Below are positions 27,364-39,296 of a stretch of 64,000 nt of DNA, in pieces; the first letter of the stretch is position 1; every line of letters starts with the position of its first letter. Made by a program: the position numbers and the translations under genes. The notes beneath the pieces were generated by a model. The model did not search any database, had not been told where the DNA came from, and saw nothing but the letters and a program-made list of their open reading frames with translations. The DNA is from Dimorphilus gyrociliatus. Lineage: Eukaryota; Annelida; Polychaeta; Dinophilidae. The stretch spans positions 1,302,001-1,366,000 of the forward strand of contig CAJFCJ010000012.1 of NCBI GenBank assembly GCA_904063045.1, read 5' to 3'.

Positions 27364-30300
27364 ATGGCTGACCCTCTGAATGGATGGACCACCGATAGTT
27401 TTTCAGATTTAAGCTCTAATTTAAATGTTTCTTCTGACTTAGATGGTTCATTTAATCCAGAAATTGATGGTAAGTTATAGGTGAAAAAATGGTGTTTCAA
27501 CTTTAAAAGAAAATGAGGAAAATAGAGTGATTATTTGATGATTTCGAAATCAATATATTTCTCTGTTGTTTGTCTTAAGAAAATGAATGAACCATAGATA
27601 GCAAAGTGAATTTAGTGATGTCAAGTGTTTATATTAAATTGTTTAAATAAATCTGAATGAGTTTTATTAATTTTTATGCTAAAACATAACTTTTTAATGA
27701 CTATTAATCATTATTTCAGAACTCGTATCATTCTTAAGCGAACAAAGTGATTTAATTGATGATCCGTTCGTATCAGCAACTGGAGTCAAAGCAGAAAATG
27801 AGAAATTCTTACCAAGGACTAACATAAAAAGTGAAAATACTTCATTTACCCAAGCGACGTCACCTGGAGGGGTGAAAACTGAGAGTAATGATTTTGAAAA
27901 GCCCACTCTTTTGAAATTGTTAACTCAGAATCCTGAACCTAAACAACCTAATCAAGTAAATACGAGCACACTTGTTAATCTACTGCAAAATGGCAGTAGT
28001 GTCCTTCAACCGCAACCTCAACCACAACAAATTCAAGAGCAAATTCTGCAGGCTTTACAAGTTTTAATAAATAAAGAAGCCGAAAAAAAGCAGCATGAGG
28101 AACAACAAAAAGCATCTCTGTTGCAATCGCAACTGGCCCGCCATCTTGCGGCTGACTCACCGCAACCTACCACAGCTGCTCAAACAAGTTCTACCCAAAT
28201 TATAATAAAACAAGTGCCGGTAAGAAATTGTCCTATTAATTAATATGCTAACATACTTTCGAGAAAAACTAAACCTTAGCTGCTTTGTTGATTATCGCTT
28301 TCGTAGACTCAGGTTTCAACAATTAACCAAACGCCGCAAATTGTCTTAAATTCGGCGTCAACTGCTCAGACGGCGCCTCAAACAGCTAGCATTGTATCAA
28401 ATAACGCAATCAATCTTCAGCAATTGCAGCAGGTGACTAACAAAAAGCTTGTAGTAAATCATTGATTAAAACTTCGATTTCAAAAAAAATTCTAAACAAA
28501 TTTATAGATGCTATCGAAAACTCCTGTGGTCAAACAGGAAGCTCGCCCCAACGTTGTCTCTCTCAGCTCTAATGCGCCTACTAAGGTTACTAATTCAGGA
28601 TCGACTATAGTAACTACTTTACCCGTTCAAGTTGTTGACACAACTGCAAATGAAAAAGTAAGTAAACTAATTTATCCCACCTTCTTCCCCTTCAGTGCAA
28701 TAATAAGTATGTTTTACAAAAATTCTCAGTTGCCCATACACCGACTTCAAACATCTCACAAACCCGTATGTGTAAAAGGAGAGAAACGTACAGCGCATAA
28801 TGCTATTGAAAAACGTTATAGATTGTCGATCAATGACAAAATTCTAGAATTGAAAGACTTAGTCGCTGGATCGGAAGCGAAGGTTAGTAATTTGTAATCT
28901 TTAGACGGAGGAGTGTACTTTAGAGCCGATAAAATAGATAAGACTGTTCTAAAAATTTTACGTAATCGCGAGATAATTTTCACTAAAAAACGTTCAATCA
29001 ATTGTGATATTTAAGCATAAAGACCAGTTTTAAGTATTCTTGCGATATACTAACCAGAAGATAGCATAAATATACTAAAATTTGAAAATTGTTCTAGAAC
29101 GATTGCAAGGTATAAAAATTATGGCCTATTCAGTGTTAAAAGTCCGCTTGGACTCTTTTAGAATCAGACCGGTGCAACTTCGTGTATCGTTAAAGTTGTT
29201 ATCTTGTCGTTTTACTGCCAAGTTCTAAAGTGTCGCTAACTCAGTTGGCCAGTTATATGTTTGCGAGGTTGCCGTTTCAATTTGCATTTTGAACGTTGTC
29301 CATCTCTGATAACTTTGTTGAAGAACAACACTCGTGAACGTTTTATTTGAGTCATCTCACCGACGAATTAAATCATTCTAACAGCTTCACAAATCGGCTG
29401 TTCTACGGAAAGCTATTGATCACATAAGATGTTGCCATTCTCAAATCGAACGACTAAAGAAGGAAAATATGCAACTTCGTATGGCTACAGGCGGAACAAA
29501 TGTAAGAGATTTATTGAAGGAGACTGAAATGGATTTGACTCCCCCTCCATCCGATGCAAGCTCTCCTTCTTATTATCCGTCATCCGGAATCGACTCTGGA
29601 CCTGATAGTCCCATAAATCCCAACGAAGTTCACATGAAAAGCGAACCTTTGATAACCGGTATGCTAGACAGTTCTCGCCTGGTTCTCTGCGTTTTTATGC
29701 TAGCCATTATCGCTTTTAATCCTTTTGCTCCTTTTATTCAAACTCCAAAAAAATTTGGAACGGAATTTTCACCTGGCCATACTGGAGGAAAAACTTTAAA
29801 AGGAGCTGTAACAGATGGATGGTGGGATTGGATGTTCCCAACTTTATTAATGTGGTTTGTAAATGGTGTCGTTCTATCAGGCTTCCTTTTACATCTTTTT
29901 ATATTTGGCGAACCTGTATCTACACCTGAATCTAACAGTGCCGCTTCCTATTTACGATTCAAGAAGCAAGCAGATTCTGATCTACGTAATGGTCGTTATA
30001 ACGATGCCTCATGGCAATTAAGAAAATCCTTGGCGGCTTTGGGTCGTCCGATACCTGTTTCGAAAATAGACCTGGCTTCATCTTTAATATGGCATATTTT
30101 TAGACAGTTTTTGCACCGATTGTATATTGGACGATGGCTCTCTACATCAACAGCGACCATGTTCCGCTCGCATATCAAGGAAGAAGACGTACAATCGAGC
30201 GCCAGAGATGCAGCCTACGCTTATCATGAACTCTTAAAATTGCATATTAGCGGAAGAGCAAAGTGCATAAATCAATCGGAGGCCTTTAATCTGGCATTTT

Positions 30301-31727
30301 GCGCAGTTAATATGGCTGAAACCGCAGGCTATAAAGTTGTTGGGGGAGAATTCCTAATTAGCGTCCATTTGAATGCATCCATCTGTTTTCAAAAGAGTAA
30401 TTGGGTAATATTAAGAAGCCACTTAAGCGTAAGTCATTAGTGTTTTAGTTTCAAATTTATCATTTTCTATCTTTCTTCCTTATTTAGAGCTACTTCCTCA
30501 ACCTGGCAAAGAAAGTGTTAATGAGAACTAAAAATCCACCAAAAAATCTTGAATGGTTCACGACCCCAGCAGGCTCTGAATTCTTTTACAGTGGTGAATG
30601 GAACTGTCAACATCACAATACTTTATACGCCTTATCCGAAAGAAATTGCACTAATCCTTTGTCCTATGTTACGCAATCATTCCGAGAGCACTTGGTCGAA
30701 AAATTATTAATAAATCTAATGAGTGGACAACCTCTAGACGAACTCGACACTTTGATCGCAAGTGCCAAAGATGCCGGATTGAAAGAATGCTTTTTGTTGA
30801 AGAACTCTGATGGTGGAGACTTTGTTTCTCTTTGGTGGGGAAGCTTCTTCAAAGTTATTTCAAGTTGGAAACAAGGAAAGAAAGCAAATGAAGAAGACAT
30901 TTCGATTGTTGAAGAACTACCATATCCGTTGTTAACTACACCTGTTCGCGCTTTACATTACATTTTTGAAGCAAATCGCATACTACATACGCCATCAGGT
31001 AGTTGGTTCAAGGTTCTCTCGAAATGCGAAAGTGCAAGTCGTCTGCTATCGTGTGATCATGGAAATCAAGTTAGCAAGTTTAATTTGTTACAACAATCAT
31101 TTTAAATCGATAAGTTCATATCGCATTGTGAGTGTGCATTGTAGTTGCATTGCATTGTTTGAAATTATAGGTGCAATGTTCCTGCAATGCGATGCCCAAG
31201 ATGCGTTTTTATTCACAATTATTATCGAATTTACGTAAATTCTGGTGCAATTGTACCAGTTACATTCAATTGTTAAATTTAAATTATCCTCTATTTATAT
31301 GATCTTTATTATTCAGATTGTTACAACGGTGGCATATGATTGGTTGATAAGCACTAAGCTTATGGCCATTGAAATAGAATTGGGTGACTCCGAATCAGTT
31401 CATCCAGAGGATATATTTTCTTTGGAAAAAAATATTTATTCATTGCGCAATCACAATAAAATCACCAAATTTGTATCCAAAAAAATTAATGTATACGAGT
31501 GCGCACTGAGAATTTTGTCGAGGGTTAATCCATCAGTCACTCAAAAAATGTTAAAGCAGTTGAATCGCTATGATTTACCAGCTGGAGAGTACGCACAGTT
31601 GATGATACTTGCTGCTAAGGGAATCCAAAGGGAAGCTCAATGGCCATTCGTTGAAAAAGTACGTTCGGCATTGGACAAGAACGGAAGGGAGAATACCATA
31701 AATATGTTGATTTCTGACTATAATTAA
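27364..31727 (+). CDS. SREBF: SREBP, membrane-bound bHLH-zip sterol/lipid regulator
   Basis: Eight exons: 27364-27469, 27720-28219, 28307-28432, 28508-28657, 28730-28882, 29385-30428, 30488-31069 and 31317-31727, encoding 1023 aa. An acidic N-terminal activation region ([16 protein letters not shown]) is followed by a Gln-rich segment. The bHLH-zip (about residues 312-375) begins [14 protein letters not shown]; the Tyr in EKRYR is the SREBP hallmark that permits SRE as well as E-box binding. Then [10 protein letters not shown], a Ser/Pro-rich stretch seen in vertebrate SREBPs, and two transmembrane helices (about 444-463 and 503-525) flanking a short lumenal loop. The DSSRLVLC segment at TM1 corresponds to the site-2 cleavage region. 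The C-terminal regulatory domain keeps the KQAD-L-NGRY and LGRPIP motifs. Family knowledge: ER-held with SCAP, released by S1P and S2P. A 72-bp intron (28658-28729) is a multiple of three without a stop. Confidence 0.95.
28883..29384 (+). other. 502-bp intron inside the SREBP bHLH coding region
   Basis: This intron splits the bHLH between the loop and helix 2 (EAK| then |[10 protein letters not shown]). It is much longer than the other introns of this gene and less AT-rich than its neighbours in the middle. No nested ORF or RNA gene is recognisable. Confidence 0.6.
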
Positions 31728-31813
31728 TCACTAATGTCCCGTATTATACTTTGTACATAACACTTATTTAGAAAGAGATGTTGTTTTCCTATATTATCAA
31801 AAATATATTTGAT

Positions 31814-33386
31814 TTATGTTCTATTAAAATCAAGATTTGTTGGTGTAATTAAAAAGTAATTAGGAAAAAATATCAGCCCTTCAAGCGAGTCGTCTCTGCA
31901 CAATTTTCCTTTCTTCTCTGCTTGTAACAATCTCTCTTTGGCTAAAACAATGCTAATTTTGAGTATACCAGCCAATTCCTCGGCGCTTAAACACTTCTTT
32001 TTAGATACAAAGTCATAAGTTTCTTCGATAAGATTTTCCTCCATCAATGAATGTAGTTTCAATACAATAACTCCAGACTCAAAAATTTCCATTCGAACAG
32101 GAAGTTTTAAGGCTTCCAACTGTTGACAGCCATTAATAAGATCTTCGGGAGACAATAGCTGTAACGATTTTATTTAGTCAGTTGTTCGTAAAACGATATA
32201 GCTCTAACCTCGATTCCTCTTGCTCTATTTATTCTACAGTAGGCATCCGTCATCGTCATTACACCTCCGCTCTCCTGTTAGGATAGCACGTGTATTCATA
32301 AATGAACAAGTAAAGTATTTTTATAATTTACCCTCAATGGCTTCTCAATTGCTTTTGAAACTTCTCTAGCCAGTTCTCTATAATATTTCAATCCTGTTCC
32401 ATGAGTTTCTCTAGTAACTGGATCACTTATACCTAATGACAAAAGGTATGACTTGAATCGGACTGTTTCATCTTCACTTATTTCACCCTTCTGATCCTTT
32501 ATCTTTCTCGAAATACTTTTAGATATTTCAACCATATCCTTAGCCTAAAAATGCAAATTTAATAAGCGTACATCTATGTGATCTATACTATTAATAATAC
32601 CTTTACTATTAGACCATCAAGATCTTGAAAAGCAGCAGAGATGGTTTTATCGGTCGCCGCCCGCTGCTTTTGCATGGAACGTTCAATACCACCAATTCCA
32701 ACAGCCTTTCCTTCCTTGATTAGGAAATGAACATATTTTTGAAAAATTTAACCCTATTTAAAATCGAAATATTTACTAAAATTGAAGATTTTTTTGGTTT
32801 TGCGACAACTTTCCATAATTTTCGTTGTAAAGTATCGTTCAAGCATCTATAAAACTGGATAAAATACATATAAATACATCTTTTATTGTAAAATTTATTA
32901 TATAATTACGTACATCAATTTGACCTCCGCTTTTAAATGAAAACTTGATGAAATTGTATTTGCTTGTAGCGGATGGACCTTGGGAATGACCAGACTCCGT
33001 TTCGCTTAAATGAAGAATGATTTTTGCGCTGTTATGATACGATTTATACATCAAAATTGTGTTTTGAATAGTATGATTATATACAATTTTTGTTCCATAC
33101 CTTTTCCCTAACCGGGATGACTCTTCTTCACAAAATACTATTTTAGATAGATGTAAAGCAATTACATAAGAAGGATTTTTGCTATCTCGCCATATTAACT
33201 GATGTGTAGTCAATAATAAGCGACCATTGTCAAACGAAGACTAAGGAAGTTTATATTTTTAAAATATATAATCATTAAATAACCAACTACCTTATCTTCC
33301 CCATCATAAATTCTGATAGCGGATTGTTGTGTCACTAACGTTTCATCTTGACCAAAAAAACCGTCAGACCATGTGAAACGATTCAT
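31814..33386 (-). CDS. VPS36: VPS36, ESCRT-II subunit with GLUE domain
   Basis: Seven exons on the minus strand: 33291-33386, 32914-33240, 32777-32846, 32601-32710, 32332-32544, 32209-32274 and 31814-32158, encoding 408 aa (the human protein is a little shorter). The N-terminal GLUE domain (about 1-140) includes [10 protein letters not shown] and [13 protein letters not shown] linker (IGGIERSM) leads into the two winged helices of the EAP30 fold: [42 protein letters not shown] and AKERLLQAE. Yeast-type NZF zinc fingers are absent, as in animals. Family role: with VPS22 and VPS25 it binds ubiquitin and phosphoinositides on endosomes. The gene is head-to-head with AMBRA1. Confidence 0.95.
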
Positions 33387-33712
33387 GTCTCGTCTTTATG
33401 TACTGTGGTACCTATCCTAATTTCGCTTTAATTCGCATTCGAGCGAAAAAGTGAATTAATGCATTATTTTCGTACTCACTATTTTAATTATCTCAATCTC
33501 ATAAATAAAAATACAATTCAATAAATAGTGTGGGAAAATATAGTAATTTTTAATACGAAACAGTCTTTGTTTACACCGGAAAAGGAAATAGTAAAATCCC
33601 AAAATTCAATGTCAGATAAGTAGTCGAGTTATAAGCAGGTCGGAAAATCACAAGTTTTTCCGACATCTAACGGAGTTTTAAACTGCCTAAGAAGTGTAGT
33701 CGTCTTTCTAAG
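33387..33712. promoter_or_regulatory. bidirectional promoter between VPS36 and AMBRA1
   Basis: 326 bp separate the two divergent start codons. The two genes serve endosomal sorting and autophagy, so co-expression from a shared promoter is plausible but inferred. No motif stands out. Confidence 0.55.
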
Positions 33713-35588
33713 ATGTCTACAAGTAATAGTTGCAGTATAGTTTCTTTTCTGAGAAAGAGGGAAGCTGGAAAACGATGCGTGAAACGACGCCTTGAAGAGC
33801 TTGCCGAAAGAAAGGCTACTCTTCCGAATCTCAATCTAGCTTGTGAAAGCTCATTGAAAACTAAGTCAACGTTTTTACTCGTGTTCAGTCACGATAAATT
33901 GCGTTTAGCATCAGCGCATGGCGATCATACAGTAAGAGTCACAGAAATAATGAGTGGAAAAACCACTCACGTTTTGAGTGGATTAGAAAGGACGCCTTGG
34001 ACTTTAGCCTTTCACCCATCGAACAGTGAGGTACTAGCAGGAGGATGCCTAGGCGGTGTGATTCATATCTGGTAAAGTATTCCTTTCTTTTGATTTACAC
34101 TAAAACGGCCCAATTATCTAACCAACTTTCCCTTCCCATCCTTGTAGGGACTTAAAGCAAAACGGTGCTGTTTGTGACGTATGGCACACGCCAGACTATG
34201 CAGTAGTATCATCCGTCGCATTCCATCCTAACGACACTATTCTAGTCATCGCAACTGGCCAGTATATTTACTTCTGGGATTATAGCAGTAGTAAAGAGCC
34301 GTTCGCGCGCATATCAACGCCTGCCAGTTCGTTGAGAGTTCGATGGCTAAAGTTTGATCCTTTTGGTCATTATCTATACACAGGAATAAATAATCCAGTA
34401 TTGACTCTCGCATCCGATAGCTCGGATGAAGAAGAAAACTTGATTGGTAGACGAGCAACTTTACAAAGAGCGAGACCTTATCGACTAGGAAGTCAAGCAG
34501 TAGCAGAACACAGTCGATCTCAGATGGCTCGAGATGAAAGACAAGTTGTTCGTGTTGTTAATGCAACCAGTACCGCCGAACATATTTCTCCACCGATTCC
34601 TTCTCAGAGAACAAACTCCGTAACATCTTCTTCCCAAGACACTCATCCCAGGGAATCAACTGCAACAGAAAACTTACATTTACATATCAGTGTCATTAAT
34701 GATATTTTTAATAGGAGAATTAATTCAAGTACTACTAATGATCCTAGTTCCAGTGATGAGGAGGAAGGGGATGTAATAAACAGTGTTGGTGAGAGGAGAA
34801 CTCCACATTTCCGACTTCTCGGACCTTTAAGTGATCGTTTTATGAATCAATCTCGATCAAGACATACTATTCAACTAAATGGACTTGATAGAATGCCACC
34901 ATCATTCTCAATGACGATGTGGCCTGAGCATAATGTGCAAATCTCAACGACAATAAGGGAAACAACGTATAGAATAGACCGATGGGATCTACGGAATTAT
35001 GTTCTTCCTGATATAGAAAAAATGGCCAAAAAGAAGCCTGTTTTTAGCAGGTGTAAATTGCATTTCGATGCCTCATTGTCCATGTCAGATGACGGTAGAC
35101 GGTTAGCATTGCTCGTCCCAGGCAATCGAGTTAGCAGCGATGAACAGTCTATAAACATAATTTCTCTTCGTGATCAAGATCTGGGATGTGTTCTCGTCCA
35201 CCAATCTGTATCTCCCAACGTTGTCAGTCTTTCGTTATCACCTCTCAGCAATTACATTGTGGTCGGCTTGAGTTCTAAGAGAATGCAATGGTTACCTCCT
35301 CCAAAACAACTTATTGCTCAAATATATAAAATTGAAAAGAATTCTTTAGAGCATGTTTGTGATATTTCCCATCCGTCGCATTCTCATCCACGGTTTTTAG
35401 TTAGTGTAAATGCCGTTTCGTGGCTCCCAGCTCCCGGTGATGGAATCGTCTATGGAACAAATAGAGGTCATTTGCATATATGTCGACCAGGATTAGATGA
35501 GCGGCATCCTCTAGAAGGGAGTTCAACCTCAGTTGGTGGCGCCCAACTAGTTCGTGTCCGGTTGTCAAAAGGAACCCAAACTGATTAG
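33713..35588 (+). CDS. AMBRA1: compact AMBRA1, autophagy and CUL4-DDB1 substrate receptor
   Basis: Two exons, 33713-34071 and 34148-35588, encode 599 aa, less than half the vertebrate length. The N-terminal part of the split WD40 propeller (LASAHGDHTVRVTEI, TPWTLAFHPSN, AGGCLGGVIHIWDL, WLKFDPFGHYLYTG) is followed by a Ser/acidic linker of about 230 residues. The second propeller half then begins around YRIDRWDLRNYVLPDIE and includes CKLHFDASLSMSDDGR, VVSLSLSPLSNYIVVGL and VSWLPAPGDGIVYGTNRG. The protein ends KGTQTD-stop, a TQT motif of the kind that binds dynein light chain. Family knowledge: vertebrate AMBRA1 binds Beclin 1, dynein light chain and DDB1. The vertebrate C-terminal extension and most of the linker are missing. 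Confidence 0.93.
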
Positions 35589-35927
35589 ACTGAAGAGTGT
35601 ATTTAAACATTCACCATTTATTTTGTTGGATAATGTTATAATTAATACAAATATTACTAAAACCCAAGGAGACTTTTCCTTTTTTGTTTAGGCCTAAAAG
35701 AGATAAATATAGTTTTACTTGACAAATAGTAATCTGTAAAAAATGTGATATTTGTTCTGTTAAGCCAACAGTAATTTTGTATCCAGTTTATATATTTAAG
35801 ACGTTAAAATTGAGCTTATTCTGAACAAGATTGCTTCAACTCAATGTTAACTCTCAATGTTATGTCAGTATAAATCATTATTATTGACCTTTGAAGCTGT
35901 TTGCAGTTATTTATCAGTTACTGAAAA
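35589..35927. other. spacer between AMBRA1 and the CRT-like gene
   Basis: 339 bp hold the AMBRA1 3' end and the promoter of the next co-directional gene. No element is recognised. Confidence 0.5.
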
Positions 35928-37289
35928 ATGGATAAAAAACTACTGATTTCTCTTATTTTCGGAATTTTAGCCGTTATCGCTAGGGTAGCTTTTTTCGTTT
36001 TGACCCCACCATTTTTGGATTTCTTCAAGACGAATTCTTCGATATCGAATTCGACAAATTCCTCCCATCCCGGAACAGATACGAGATCAATAAGTGTTTT
36101 ATTTCTTATGATTGGCCAATGGGCTATGTGCCTGGTTTTTGCGGCTATCTGTGTAGCAATTCAATACTGCTTTGATCGTCAGACAGTTGTTGATAGCCAT
36201 AAAAATTACTCAAAGATTCGTTTTCTGTTTATTGGGTCAGCCCAAGGTATATCAACTGTGTTAGTTATCTACGCAGCAAGCGGCTCTCGAACTGCGCCGT
36301 ATCTTCAAGCAATTCTAGGAAATTTTACAATTCCGATTCAATTTACAATAAGATTTTTAATTTTACGTTTGAGACCCACCTGCAGGAAACTGAGTTGTGC
36401 AATTGTTGTTGTATTTGCAGAGCTTATTTGTCTTATTCCTACAATATTTCCTCAATTAGAGAATTCGACTGCTCATCAAGATGAAGGTGGAGCAACTGGA
36501 GCTGGAAGAATTTTATGGCCAATATGCTTTGTCTCGTCCCAGATTCCCTTCGCAATTGCGAACTCCATAATGGAGTCCAGTGTTAAATCCAATACCGCTG
36601 GAAGGCATGTTAGCTCCATGTTTTTTCTATTCTGGTTCTCTTTAGCCTGTTTATCTGTTATTCTTCTTACTTTCTGGTTTGATATAATTCCGGGTTTTGG
36701 AACATCTGACTCGATAAAGATCTTGGGAGAAAGACTGAACTTCAACTTTAAATGTATACTTGGATTAGATGGGTGTAAAACTCAAGTTGCTCTCCTTGGT
36801 TGGTTTAGTTTTGTTGCCAACACTGTTGGGTCGACATCATTTGTTTTCCTTCTGAGATACTCAGAAGGAGCAAACTTTATCATGATTCTATTAGTAAGTG
36901 GGAATTTTTGAAATTTGCGAAAACGATTAATCTTGATTAAACTATTTTAGTGTTTACGAACTCCACTGGCATTCATTTTCTGGACACTGTTTGAAGAGCC
37001 TCCTCTTCGTTGGGCCCCTCATACAAGCCTAAGTACTTGGCTAAGTATAGGAACCATTGTAGTCATGCTACCAGCCATATACATTTATAATACGGGGTAA
37101 GACCTTTATTATCTATATACAAATAATCTTATTCTCGTTTGCTTATCCAGACCACCGGAAATTTACAGTCCATCGAGAAAAAGAGATCAGGATGCTGAAC
37201 CCTTGCTTGACGATAGCCTAAGCGCTGATCAGAAAAATTTAGTAAATGATAGCCCAGCTACACAGAATGAAACAGATGTAATAACATAA
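35928..37289 (+). CDS. CRT-like (chloroquine-resistance-transporter family) membrane transporter
   Basis: Three exons: 35928-36893, 36951-37096 and 37151-37289, encoding 416 aa. The N-terminus starts directly with a hydrophobic helix, and about ten transmembrane segments are visible. Family-type signatures include AQGISTVLVIYAASGSRT, ILGNFTIPIQF, and late helices after SEGANFIMILLCLRTPLAF and FWTLFEEPPLRW. This fits the CRT-like branch of the drug/metabolite transporter superfamily, known from apicomplexan digestive vacuoles, plant plastids and slime moulds. The cytosolic C-tail contains DAEPLL, a D/E-x-x-x-L-L acidic dileucine signal, which suggests sorting to lysosomes. The substrate cannot be told; amino acids, peptides or thiols are known in relatives. 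The gene is tail-to-tail with the hydrolase-like gene. Confidence 0.8.
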
Positions 37290-37574
37290 TCAATTTTGTT
37301 TGAATTTACTACTTTGGCTGTGAAAAAACTCCGTCTCAACGCTTTGTTTTCTTCCTCTAACTGTTTTGAGAGATACTAGCTTCAGAATAATGTCATTACT
37401 GGAAAACTTATTTGCTAGAATAAAAGGTTAAATAAAATATTTAAATCAAATTGTTACTTTAGACATTTCGCTGAAATTCTTTTGTTTTTTACTTTTTTAA
37501 TTACCTTTTTGAAAGAATTTCTATAAATATTATATTATTATAGAATTTCCTATTGTTTATCTTTGTATTCATGT

Positions 37575-39296
37575 TTAAGACTTAACAAAATTTGTTGAGC
37601 TAACAGTTTTTGTCTTCTTTGTGTATTCCACAGCATTATTTACGTGTTTAACTATCAGTCCAGGGCTATTACCAATTACGTCATTCGTTTTAACTGGAAC
37701 AAGTGTCGAGTTCCTATGACGTAGAGTCAATTTTTCTACGCATTTCTTTTGTATCTAAAGTAATATTTTAGATATAAGAGGATTATTTCAGATATTAATT
37801 AGTTAATGTAGAAAAAACCTTATGTAATTCCCCGTCAAAAGGTTCACCGTCTAGTAAAGTTACCATAATCTTGCTTGAAAAAGGTTTAATTTTGAACACA
37901 GAATCAATCTGATAAAAAGATGTGTGTATTAATTGCCGTTTGCATAAAAATGAATACTCACTTGACTCATTGAAGTATTAAAGTTAGCTATTTCATCAGA
38001 TCCCGAAGCTAAATGACGTGGTTGACATAAAAGATGTTTATATCTTCTTTCCATATCTATATTAGCCGGAATTTCTGGTAATTTTATCAAATTCAAAAGT
38101 AATCCTAATCTTGTTAACCCTGAAGCAGCAGATAACTGCTTCATTCTTTGTTTAAATAAAACTTTTGTAACCCAATAGTCATTCCAAGATTTTTCATTGA
38201 CCAACTCCTCGCTTAGAGGTGAAATTAATAACAGCGCCGCTACTTCCCTGAAAGGATTGTTCTTTCATTACATATTTACAAATAAAGTAATTTTTATACT
38301 AAACTCTTCAAACATTTGAGCATAAAATCTGGAAATGGAGGCCCCTAGACCAGCTCCTATTAAGTTAAGAAAAATCCTTATAATTTATACAAGTTTTTTT
38401 TCTTGCTTTGTACTTAACTAACTTCACATACCTACTAAAACAAAAGGCTTCGGTTGTTGACTACTTCCAGTTATAAGTTGATGTAAATCTAACGCCATTC
38501 TGGGAATTGCGAAATATTTATTGTTTTGAAATAAAAAAATATCTTTAAATGTTGTTTCCTCACCTTTCTACTGTAAATTGTTCATCTCTCTTCCATTCTT
38601 TTTTCTCATCGGTCATATTGATAGTCTATATTTAGAATTTTTATAATTAATGTCTATAATCTCCAGATTTATATTATTTTTATAAACCGAGTAAGGTCGC
38701 TCGCTAAATCCTAATCCTGCCCTATCGTACGAACAAACTGTGGTAACTTTTGAAATTTCCCTTTGTATACTGTGCCAAATATCACTAGATGTTGCTGCTG
38801 GAGCTTCTAATATAACTATATATAAATTTAAAAATTAATTACATTCAACAAAAGTATTGTAATAAATATTCTTATATTTCACCTGTTGGAGAACCTTTTC
38901 CTCTGCAGTAGAGATGCAACTTTTGGCCTCGCCCTATATCATACTGGATACCTTGAATAAATAAGTAAAAGAGTAAATAAGTGAACCATTAATTTTAGTT
39001 ATAATATAATTATTTTGTTTATCTACCTGGTAGCTTAACAAATCTAATTTCATGTTGTAGAGCGGCATAGTTAAGGAAGGGTGGAATAAGCAAAACAATA
39101 ATAATATATTTAAAAACTCTAAAGCAAGAGCCAAATACTGATACTTTTTTTTGTTGATTTGCTTTAGGCTGAAAAATTTGAAGGCGAAATGAGTTTACTA
39201 TTTAAAACATAGTCTTAACTATACTTTATTCTCAGTTTGTGTGTCAGCTGCATCTTTTTCATCGTTATTAGCTGTTTTACGTTTTCTGACTGGCAT
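37575..39296 (-). CDS. alpha/beta-hydrolase-fold membrane protein lacking catalytic Ser and His
   Basis: Ten short exons on the minus strand: 39225-39296, 39027-39168, 38883-38951, 38688-38815, 38564-38625, 38432-38499, 38300-38356, 37962-38242, 37819-37908 and 37575-37745, encoding 379 aa. A basic N-terminus is followed by one transmembrane helix (FKYIIIVLLIPPFLNYAAL), then a typical hydrolase start: LHLYCRGKGSPTVILEAP, SYDRAGLGFSERPYS. Where active relatives have G-H/x-S-x-G, this protein reads LVGAGLGAS, with Gly in place of the nucleophile. Near the C-terminus, where a catalytic His is expected after a beta strand, it reads VIGNSPGLIV with no His. It is therefore probably a pseudoenzyme. 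The exon-8 acceptor (AGGGAAG|TAGCG) is the least certain join. The subfamily is not identified. Confidence 0.8.
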
